This document shows positions 26,650-34,800 of a stretch of DNA of 64,000 nucleotides, in pieces. The notes below the pieces were generated by a model. The model saw nothing but the letters and a program-made list of their open reading frames with translations. It did no database searches and was not told where the DNA came from. The stretch is from Kitasatospora griseola (GTDB taxonomy: Bacteria > Actinomycetota > Actinomycetes > Streptomycetales > Streptomycetaceae). How positions within the stretch are numbered: position 1 is the first letter of the stretch; each line of letters starts with the position of its first letter. The stretch covers positions 194,885 to 258,884 of the forward strand of contig NZ_BMRI01000002.1 of assembly GCF_014648555.1 (NCBI RefSeq). The letters run 5' to 3'. The translations under genes and the position numbers were made by a program.

Positions 26650-29600
26650 ACCGGGAGCATCTCCTGTGCGTGGACGGCGACCATGACCGGCGCCTGGAAG
26701 AGGATGTACGCGATGTCGGCGGAGCTCAGCCGCGAGTACCAGAGCGGCAGCGCCTCGTCCTCGGCGTGCTGCTGCTGCGTCTGCGGGTCGTCCTCGGTGC
26801 TGTCCAGCGGCACCAGCGGGACGTGGGTGGCGTCGGTGAACTCGACGAAGCCGAGGTGGTCCGGGTCGACGTGCTGCCAGGTGAGGTCGTTCCACACCTC
26901 GACCGGCGGCAGCGGGCCGGGCTGCGGTTCGTCGACGCCGAACCGGGGCTCGCCGGGGCGCTCCTTCAGGACGAAGAACCAGCCGGGGTCGCCGGGCGGA
27001 TTGCCGCGGGCCTCGGCGGCGTCCAGGTCGAAGCCCAGCAGGTAGATGTCGGGTTCGACCTTGGCCTCGTACAGCGGCATCCGGACCAGGTCGGGCGTCG
27101 GGTGGTCCTCGTCGGGCAGCGGCGCGGGGATGCGCTCCCCGGTGGTGACCGGGTTGCCGTTCGCGTCCAGCGGCCAGGCCGCGCGCTGCGCGTACACGGC
27201 GGTGTTCGGGTACTTCTTCAGCAGCTCGCCGCGGACGACCAGCACCAGGTCGTCCTTCTGCGCGGCGCCCGGCTGCTGCCGGTTGTCGTTCTCGCCGAGC
27301 AGCGCGGCGGGCCCCCAGCGGTGGATCGGCCTGATGTCGTACAGCCGTTCGCGGCGCTGCTCGGGGGTCTCGCCGGGCACCGGGAGACTGGCCCGCGGGT
27401 CCCAGAACTGGCGGAACGGGGTGCCGCGCTGGTCCGTCGGGTACTCCCGCCAGAGCATCTCCCGGGCCATCTCGTGGTTCAGGCCGACCAGGAAGGACTC
27501 GATGAAGCGCCGGTTGTTGGCCAGCAGGGTGATCGAATTCGCCGGCACCAGGCCCAGGTTGGGCGCGAAGACCTCCGTCGACAGGTCGATCAGCGACTGG
27601 TACATCGGCAGGTCGATCACCGGGTAGGCCATCGCCTCGGTGAAGCTCTCCGCGAACGGGCGCAGCCGGTCCGGCACGTCGACCGAACCGAGCAGGCACC
27701 GCGGCACGGTGGTGTCCGGGCGCAGCCCCTGCAGCACCGCGTCCGTCGTCGCGGCCACGCCCAGCCGCTCCCGGGCGGGGGCCTGCCCGACGGCGGCGGC
27801 CGCGTCCCAGCCTCCGTAGAGCTCGCGCAGCGCCGCCTTGTACCGCTGGGCCTCCGGGCTGTCGACGTCGCCGCCGGTGGTCGGCGGGACGGGGTCGCCG
27901 ATGTCCTTGAGGACGAAGTCCGCGCTGTGCGGCAGCGCGTCGACCGGGTCGGCCGCCGCCCGCAGGCCCACCCCGGGGTGCAGCTCGTGGTCGAGCTGGT
28001 CCGGGGTCACCAGGGCGGCCGGTTTGACCTTCGGCGCGGCCGCCGTGACGGCCCCGGTCTCGGCGTCCATCCGCGGCACCAGCGCCTCGGGAGGCTGGTC
28101 CGGCGGGAAGGTCAGCGAACGCATCAGCCGGGCGCCCGGGCGGACCAGGCGGCGCATCGTGGCGGACAGCGGCGCCGCCGCGACCTGACTGGCCGCCACC
28201 TGGAAGCCCACCGCCAACTGCTCCGCGGGGGTGTCCGCCGCGGCGGACCGGGCGGCCGGCCCGGCCGCGGCCGAGGTGACCCGGGGGTGCGCGGGCGCCG
28301 TCAGCGTCAGGTACTTGCCGGTGGGCGGCGGCGGCGCCACCCCCGCCGGTGCGGCCGGCGGCGTCAGGTGCTTGACCTGGAGGCGGTGCCCGACCTCGCG
28401 GGCCAACTGGGCGGCGCGGATCTTCGCGTTGGCCTGCAGGACGTCGCCGATCTGTGCCCAGGCGGCGTCCATGAACTCGTCCTGCCGGGCCTGGACGACC
28501 CGGGTGCCGAAGTTCGCGGCGACCCGGTGGCGCGGGTCCAGGTTCAGCCGGTGCACCCAGTTGCGGTTGGCGGGCGAGGGCAGCGTCTGCCCGGCGTCGT
28601 CGATCAGCAGGTGCGCGGTGAGGGCGTGCCAACGGCCGTACAGCGGCGGGGTGATGACCGGGTCGACGCCGGCCGACAGGGACTGCGCCTGGGCGACGGG
28701 CAGGGCGGCGTGCGCGGCCGCCGGGGTGGTGCTCCGGTACGCCTCGGCGAGGTTGACCAGGTCGGCCATCGCCTGTTCGAAGGGGTGCGGGTAGGGCGCG
28801 GCGGGCGGCGGCCGGTCGTACCAGTTGTCCCAGTTCTCCCAGGCGTCGATCGGCTGGTCGGGCAGCTGGAGCGCGCCGCCGAGCTTCAGCACCCCGCCGA
28901 TCGCCGCCGGGGTGGTGATCGGCGGCAGGCCCGGCCCCGCCGAGCGGTGCACGTCCATGTCCCGCCGGCCGACCTGCGGGTCCGGGCGGCGCGGCTGCAG
29001 CAGTCGGACCAGGTACTCGAAGTCGCCGGTGGCGCCGGTGGTGAACGCCCAGCGCTGGTAGTAGGGCAGTTGGCCCACGCCCTTGCGGCCCGGATAGGCC
29101 GGGCCCCAGCTGGAGTACAGCGCGCCCGGCGACAGCGCCGGGTCGAAGCCCAGCCCGGCGAGCCGCCCGGTCTCGAACGCCGGTACCAGGAAAGCCTCGT
29201 ACGCCCGGTCCTGCTGGAGGTGCCGCGGGCACACCAGCCGGGAGCAGGCCCGGTCCGGGTCGGTCCGCAGCACCTCGGCGAGCGCCCCCAGCACCGGGTC
29301 GCCGGCCCCGCCGAGCTCCCTGGCCACCGCGTCGTCCAGCGACCCGTTGACGTGGACGTGCGCCCACGCGCCGAGCTGCTCGGCCGGCGGCAGGGCGTTC
29401 GGGTCCGTGACGGTGACGAACGGCAGCGGCGTGCCGCCGGCGCCCTCCGCGAACTCGGCGGGCGCACCCGACGGGTCGCTCCGGGCGGCCAGCACCACCA
29501 GCGCCAGCCAGGGCGCGAGGCGGTCGGTGGAGCCGTCGGGCACCGCCGGGCTGTACCGCCAGGGGAAGTCCTCGTCGTAGAACTCGATGTGCGCCAGGTA

Positions 29601-29861
29601 GTTGGGCTCGATGTTGGTGGTGCCCGGCAGCGGCTCCCGCCGGGAGACCGCCCGCGCCTCGACGCCGACGACGTCGCCCGGCCCGTACAACTGCACCGCC
29701 CGCTCGACGGGTCGGCTCAGCGGCGTGCCGTCCAGCGCCTCGCCGCTCAGCAGCAGCTTGACGGGGATGGTGGCGCGGGCCGACGTCCCCGGGTCCTGGG
29801 TGATCCGGGTGGACAGGCCGGAACGCAGCCAGGGCAGGAACGAGTAGCCGTTCGCGGTCAT
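26631..29861 (-). CDS. 1076-aa protein of unknown function
   Basis: Frame from ATG 29861, beginning MTANGYSFLPWLRSGLSTRI. It has aromatic, beta-rich segments (NYLAHIEFYDEDFPWRYSPA, WFFVLKERPGEPRFGVDEPQ) and an Ala/Pro-rich linker near residues 480-560. No signal peptide, membrane helix or known catalytic motif is visible. The motif ESFLVGLNHEMAREMLWREY is striking: a His-Glu pair in a helix (NHEMAR) that could bind metal, though HExxH is absent. The start overlaps the stop of the kelch gene as ATGA, and its own stop overlaps the 1761-aa gene by 19 bases, so translation is coupled on both sides. Function unknown. Confidence 0.85.
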   Translation of the reverse strand: MTANGYSFLPWLRSGLSTRITQDPGTSARATIPVKLLLSGEALDGTPLSRPVERAVQLYGPGDVVGVEARAVSRREPLPGTTNIEPNYLAHIEFYDEDFPWRYSPAVPDGSTDRLAPWLALVVLAARSDPSGAPAEFAEGAGGTPLPFVTVTDPNALPPAEQLGAWAHVHVNGSLDDAVARELGGAGDPVLGALAEVLRTDPDRACSRLVCPRHLQQDRAYEAFLVPAFETGRLAGLGFDPALSPGALYSSWGPAYPGRKGVGQLPYYQRWAFTTGATGDFEYLVRLLQPRRPDPQVGRRDMDVHRSAGPGLPPITTPAAIGGVLKLGGALQLPDQPIDAWENWDNWYDRPPPAAPYPHPFEQAMADLVNLAEAYRSTTPAAAHAALPVAQAQSLSAGVDPVITPPLYGRWHALTAHLLIDDAGQTLPSPANRNWVHRLNLDPRHRVAANFGTRVVQARQDEFMDAAWAQIGDVLQANAKIRAAQLAREVGHRLQVKHLTPPAAPAGVAPPPPTGKYLTLTAPAHPRVTSAAAGPAARSAAADTPAEQLAVGFQVAASQVAAAPLSATMRRLVRPGARLMRSLTFPPDQPPEALVPRMDAETGAVTAAAPKVKPAALVTPDQLDHELHPGVGLRAAADPVDALPHSADFVLKDIGDPVPPTTGGDVDSPEAQRYKAALRELYGGWDAAAAVGQAPARERLGVAATTDAVLQGLRPDTTVPRCLLGSVDVPDRLRPFAESFTEAMAYPVIDLPMYQSLIDLSTEVFAPNLGLVPANSITLLANNRRFIESFLVGLNHEMAREMLWREYPTDQRGTPFRQFWDPRASLPVPGETPEQRRERLYDIRPIHRWGPAALLGENDNRQQPGAAQKDDLVLVVRGELLKKYPNTAVYAQRAAWPLDANGNPVTTGERIPAPLPDEDHPTPDLVRMPLYEAKVEPDIYLLGFDLDAAEARGNPPGDPGWFFVLKERPGEPRFGVDEPQPGPLPPVEVWNDLTWQHVDPDHLGFVEFTDATHVPLVPLDSTEDDPQTQQQHAEDEALPLWYSRLSSADIAYILFQAPVMVAVHAQEMLPVWPTTP

Positions 29862-31018
29862 GCGCCGCCCCCGTCGAACAGCTCGGCGGCGGCGGTGAGT
29901 TCGGTGACGGTCGGGTCGGCGGCCGCCAGGCCCGTGCGGGCCGCGCCGCCGGCCGCCAGCACCCGGCCGTCGGACAGCATCGCGGCGGCGAAACCCCACC
30001 GGCCGGTGAGCAGACCCGGCCGGGCGGTCCAGGTGTCGGCGGCCGCGTCGTACTGGACGACGCTCCGGTAGCCGGCCTCGTCGGCGTCGCTGCCGGTGCC
30101 GCCGACCACCAGCACCGCGCCCGGGCCGAGCGCGACCGCCCGGTGCTGGGCGCGTCCGGCCGGCATGTCCTTGGCGGCCGTCCAGACGCCGGTGGCCAGG
30201 TCGTACTTCTCCGCCGTCCGCCGGCTGAACGGGTCGAAGACGCCATCGTCACCCGCTCCCGGGGCGCGGCCGCCGGTCACCAGCACCGTGGTGTCCGACA
30301 GCGCCGTCGCCTGGTGCAGGGCGCGCGGGCGCAGCAGACTGCCGGTCGGACTCCAACTGTCCGTCGCCGGGTCGTACACCTCGCAGAACGCCAGCGCCGG
30401 ATCCTGGTCGGTCCCGACGGACGCGGTGCCGCCGACCGCCAGCACCTTGCCGTCCTTCAGCACCACCGCGACATGCCCGGAGCGGGCATCCGTCAGGTCG
30501 GCCGCCTTGGTCCACCCGCCCGTCCCCGGGTCGTACAGCTCGGCCGACCGCAGCGCCCGGACGCTGGACCCGGCCCGGACGGCGCTGCCGCCGGCGACCA
30601 GCACCTTGCCGCTCGGCAGCAGCACGGCGCTGTGCCCCCAGCGGGCCTGGCTCATGGTCCCGACCGGCGTCCAGGTGTTGGCCACCGCATCGTAGACCTC
30701 CGCCGAGGCCAGACCGGGCGCGGTGGAACCGCCGATACCACCGGCCACCAGTACCTTGCCGTCGGCCATCGCCGTCACCGAGTGCAACCGCCGCGGCGAC
30801 GGCTGGGTGGCCGTCCCCGTCCAGGTGTCGGCCGTCGGATCGTAGACGGCGGCCCGCCCGACGGCGGCCCCGGTCGCATCGGCCCCGCCGACGACCAGCA
30901 CCTTCCCGGTGCCCTTGAGCACGACCGGCCCGTCGTGCTGCCCGAACCAGGCCGCGGCCGCGGCCAGATCGTGGGCGGCGGTCCACTTCGCCGCGGCCGC
31001 CACAGTGGGACTGCTCAT
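29858..31018 (-). CDS. Stand-alone kelch-repeat beta-propeller protein
   Basis: 386-aa protein made almost wholly of kelch repeats. Seven blades are visible, marked by strands such as KVLVVGG, KVLVAGG (twice), KVLAVGG, TVLVTGG, AVLVVGG and RVLAAGG. Each is followed by a Tyr-Asp turn (VYDPTADTW, LYDPGTGGW) and a Trp. That count suits a closed seven-bladed propeller, a protein- or glycan-binding scaffold. No signal peptide is present. ATG 31018 has GGAAGG upstream, and the stop overlaps the next gene as ATGA. Blade one (VVGGADATGAAVG) closely matches blade one of the kelch domain of the 1565-aa protein, so the two probably arose by duplication. Confidence 0.92.
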   Translation of the reverse strand: MSSPTVAAAAKWTAAHDLAAAAAWFGQHDGPVVLKGTGKVLVVGGADATGAAVGRAAVYDPTADTWTGTATQPSPRRLHSVTAMADGKVLVAGGIGGSTAPGLASAEVYDAVANTWTPVGTMSQARWGHSAVLLPSGKVLVAGGSAVRAGSSVRALRSAELYDPGTGGWTKAADLTDARSGHVAVVLKDGKVLAVGGTASVGTDQDPALAFCEVYDPATDSWSPTGSLLRPRALHQATALSDTTVLVTGGRAPGAGDDGVFDPFSRRTAEKYDLATGVWTAAKDMPAGRAQHRAVALGPGAVLVVGGTGSDADEAGYRSVVQYDAAADTWTARPGLLTGRWGFAAAMLSDGRVLAAGGAARTGLAAADPTVTELTAAAELFDGGGA

Positions 31019-31036
31019 GAATCGAACCTTCCGTCG

Positions 31037-31840
31037 TCAGGGGAGGCGGGTCTCGGACGGCACCGAGCGGGTCGGCGGCCATCGCGCTGCGGAGGCCGGG
31101 GCGGTAAAACCGGTTCGTCGCACCGGACTTCCCGTCACCACCGCTCGCGGGCCGGCCCGGCCGACCGCCGCGTTCCGAGGTCTGGGCCCGGGCGGCGCCA
31201 CTCGTCGGGGCCCGGGCGACGTGGCCGGGCGCGCGCGGCCGTGGAACCGGCCGCGATCGCGACACCCCGGTGGCGGCGGCCCGTTCCACCGCCACCACTC
31301 CCACGGCGGCGCAGCGCGCCGCGCTGCGCAGGCCCGGGACGCAGCACCGGTCGGTCCGCCGAGCCGGCCGTCATCATCGGTCGCCCGCACCGAACATGAC
31401 GGTCCGTCCGGCCACAGCCGGAGGGCCGGGCTCGTCGGCGACCACCGCGCTGCGCAGGCCGCAGACCCAACGCCGACAGGCCGCCGGAGCCCGCACGGTG
31501 CGCACGGGCGCGATCGGCCCCGCATCCGGTTGTAGCACCGGTCATGGCCCGGGAGCCTCCCGTCGTCATGAGCCGCCCGCCCCAACGGTGACGGCCGGTC
31601 CAGGCCCACCGGCCCTCGGGGCGGCAGAGCCGAACCCACCGGCGACCGCCGCGCTGCGCAGGCCCGGGCCGAGGGGCCGCCGGTCGCCGGAGACGGCGAA
31701 GGCGCGGCGCCCGGCGGTGCGACCGGCCCCGCACCGGCCGAGGTCACCGGTCGCCCCGTCGTCGCGGGCCGCGCGCACCGGTGGTGACGGCCCGTCCGCG
31801 CGGGTGCACCCGCCCCGCACCGGCCCCCGGAACCTGCCAT
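31037..31840 (-). CDS. Doubtful 267-aa Arg/Pro/Cys-rich repeat ORF in the giant set
   Basis: An open minus-strand frame fills the 842-base gap between the two kelch genes. Its ATG at 31840 is preceded by GGGGGAGGGGG at good distance, and it stops 18 bases before the next start. The product is rich in Arg, Pro, Gly and Cys with a recurring CAARR/CAARW motif (three copies and a fourth SAARW). The copies are spaced 204, 126 and 237 bases apart, all multiples of three, which favours coding. Against it: composition is unlike any neighbour, other repeated segments shift frame, and GC3 is only modestly raised. It may be non-coding. Confidence 0.25.
   Translation of the reverse strand: MAGSGGRCGAGAPARTGRHHRCARPATTGRPVTSAGAGPVAPPGAAPSPSPATGGPSARACAARRSPVGSALPPRGPVGLDRPSPLGRAAHDDGRLPGHDRCYNRMRGRSRPCAPCGLRRPVGVGSAACAARWSPTSPALRLWPDGPSCSVRATDDDGRLGGPTGAASRACAARRAAPPWEWWRWNGPPPPGCRDRGRFHGRARPATSPGPRRVAPPGPRPRNAAVGRAGPRAVVTGSPVRRTGFTAPASAARWPPTRSVPSETRLP
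31082..31800. repeat. Degenerate direct repeats in the spacer between kelch genes
   Basis: CCGCGCTGCGCA occurs at 31319, 31445 and 31649, with a diverged copy at 31082. A second element, starting GTCRTC and running into GTGACGG-like sequence, occurs near 31369, 31562 and 31758, about 195 bases apart. The units are imperfect and have neither the spacing nor the identity of a CRISPR array. They sit in an otherwise tightly overlapping operon, which is unusual. They could be remains of repeated duplication, a repeat protein gene, or a structured RNA region. Confidence 0.55.
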
Positions 31841-31860
31841 GGTCTCGACCCCCTCCCCCG

Positions 31861-34800
31861 TCACGGCACGTACGCCTCGTCGGCGGCCGCCAGTTCGACG
31901 GGGTCGGGGCCCGGGGCGGCCGGGCCGGAGCGGGTGGTGCCGCCGGTGGCCAGGACGCGGCCGTCGGCGAGTTCGACGGCGGCGAAGTCGGTGCGGCCGG
32001 TGGCGAGGGGGCCGGTGGTGGTCCAGGTGGTGAGGGTGGGGTCGAGGAGAGCGGTGTGGCGGAAGCCGGTGTCGAGGGACGGTGTGCCGGTGCCGCCGAT
32101 GAGCAGGACCTGGCCGGAGCGCAGGGCGAGGCAGTGGTGGCCGCGCCGACCGCCGCCGGGGAGCGGGCCGAGGGCGGTCCAGGCGCCGGTGGCCCGGTCC
32201 CAGACCTCGGCGGTGGCGAGGCTGCGCGGGTCGTAGCGGTCCGGGCCGGGCGCCGGATCGCCGCCGGTGACCAGGACGCGGCCGTCGGACAGCAGGGTGG
32301 CCCGGTGGCCCTTGCGGGCGGTGAGCAGGCTGCCGGTCGGGGTCCAGGTCCTGGCGACGGGGTCGTACAGCTCGCAGTACGCCGTCGCGGCGTCCGGTCC
32401 GCCGGTGGGCAGGGCCCCGCCGACCACCAGGACGCGGCCGTCGGTGAGCAGGACGGCCCGGTGGCCGGTGCGGGCGTCGGTCATCGCCGGGCCGGTGGCG
32501 GACCAGGCGCCCGTGGTCGGGTCCAGCAGTTCGACGGTGCCGAGTGCCCGGCCGTCGGCGTCGGTGCCGCCGGCCACCAGGAGCCGGCCGTCGGGCAGGG
32601 CGGTGGCGGTGTGTCCGTGGCGGGCCGTGGTGAGGGCGCCGGCGGACGACCAGGTGCCGGGGGCGGGGTCGTAGATCTCGGTCGTGCCGAGCGTCCCGCC
32701 GTCGGCGCCGCGGCCGCCGGTGAGCACCACCCGGCCGTCGCCGAGCCTGGTGGTGCTGTGGCGGCGGCGGGCCGTGGCGGGCGACGGGGCGGCCGTCCAG
32801 GCGGCGGCGACGGGGTCGAACAGGGCGGCGGCGGCCAGGGCCGTGCCGGTGGCGTCGGCGCCGCCGGCGATCAGCACCTTGCCGTTGGCCAGCCGGACCG
32901 CCTCGATGTCGCGGGCGGGCGTCGGGAGGCTGCCGACGGAGGCCCAGCCGCCCGGCGCGGCGGGCGAGCCGACCGCTTCCTCCTCCGGGATGACGTGCAA
33001 CTGGCCTGCCAGGGCGCCGTCCTGGGCGATCCAGTCGGCGAGGGCGTCCTCGGCGGTGGCCCGGCTGCGGAAGGTCGCCGCGGCGAGGCCGCCGGCCGGC
33101 GGGTGCGCCTGGACGTTGTTGCGGATGTTCGCGACGACGAAGCGCCGGTCGGTGAGCTGTACCGTCTCGTCGACCGGGAACGGCCGGCGCAGCCGGGTCT
33201 CGCGCTGCGAGATCGGCGAGCGGCTGGTGCTGCTGCCCTGCAGCAGCTGGTTGAACACGGCGGGGCTGACGTCGTGGAAACGCTTCGGCGCGTCGACGGC
33301 GGAGCGGGCCGCCATCGGGACCACCCGGCGGGCGGCGGCGGCCGTCGCGGGCACCCCGCTGTCGATGACGTGCAGTTCGTAGCGGGCGCTGCGGCGGACC
33401 ACCCGGGGGGAGAGCAGGGTGCCGGCGGCCGCCGTGAGTTCCAGTCCGGAGTCCTGGTTCTCGTACGCCGGGCGGGAGAGCTTGGCGGCGTCGTCCATGT
33501 CCTGGAACTGCGCCATGGCGAACTTCTCGCCGGTGACGGAGACCCGGGCCAGGCCGCTGTCCGGCGCGGGCGTGATGCCGAACCGCCGTCCGTCGCTGGG
33601 CCGTTGGGCGCCGATCCGGTCGAGTCGGACGTCCAGCGGGACGGCGCGCTGGCGGACGAACAGGGTGCCGAGCGGGTGCAGCACCAGCTGGTCGGTGTCG
33701 GGCAGGTGCCGCAGGGTGACGAGCGGGTTGACGCCGCCCGAGGGCAGCTGGGTCTGCCAGCTCTCGATCTTGTCGAACTCGCCTGCCAGCAGCGGGAGTA
33801 CGGCGACCGGGGGCAGTGTGGTGTTGTGCTCCTCGCCCCAGGTGATGTCGAAGTCGGCGGAGATCTCGAAGAACAGCAGCGAGATGGAGCCGCGGCCGTG
33901 CGCCCGCCAGGGGGCGGGGCCTTCCAGGGCGAAGTTCAGGTCGATGCCGAAGACGCCGACGCCGAAGGCCTTCAGGGTGACCCCGGCGGAGATCGCGATG
34001 GTGAACGCGAACGGCGAGAACCGGAACAGCGCGTCGAAGGAGAGGTGGCCCTCGACGCCGAATCCGCCGAATCCCAGCCGGAGTTCGGCGGCCGCGCCGA
34101 ACTGCACGGTGTTGCTGGTGACGGCGAAGTAGCCGGAGACCCGGATGAGTTGGCCGGGCCGGTTGAGGATGTCCACGGTGAGCCGGGCGGGCACCGGGAA
34201 GGGCAGCGGCGGCGGCTTGAAGGACGGGTGGAAGCCGCCGACGGTGAGCACGAAGTCCGGTGCGTCGCCCCAGGCGACGAGCAGGCCCATCCCGCCGTCG
34301 ATGGTCATCGTCAGGACGTGCGAGTCGAACAGCGTGGCGAAGAACCACAGCCTCGACTTGTCGACCTCCAGTGCGCCCACGAAGGCGACCTGCAGGGCCA
34401 GCAGCGGCAGGTCCGCGCTGGGCAGCAGGCACTGGAGCACGCCGAGGACAGCGATGTCCCCGGGCGGGATCTCGATGACGACGCCGAGCGAGACGCTGAC
34501 CAGCGTGGGCGTCCCCCAGCCGATCTTCGCCATCGGCCCGATCAGGAACCGGCCCTGCTCGGGCGGGAAGTAGCGGGCCAGGTCGGAGAGGATCCGCGGG
34601 GCGTTGGCGATGACGTCCTTGGGGAACATCACCGACTGGACGGCGCCCGTCCGCACGCCCTCCACCAGGGCCTGCAGGTTCATCGAGCGGTTCAGCCCGA
34701 TCAGGCCGCCGACGGCCAACAGGGTGAATCCGTAGCCGAGTTGGATGCCGGTGGCGCCGAAGTCGGTGGTGATGACGACGAGCAGCGAGAAGCCGTCCGT

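Noticed and set aside
31082-31800. CRISPR-like array
   Set aside because: The repeats are imperfect and irregularly spaced by 100-240 bases, with no cas genes nearby.
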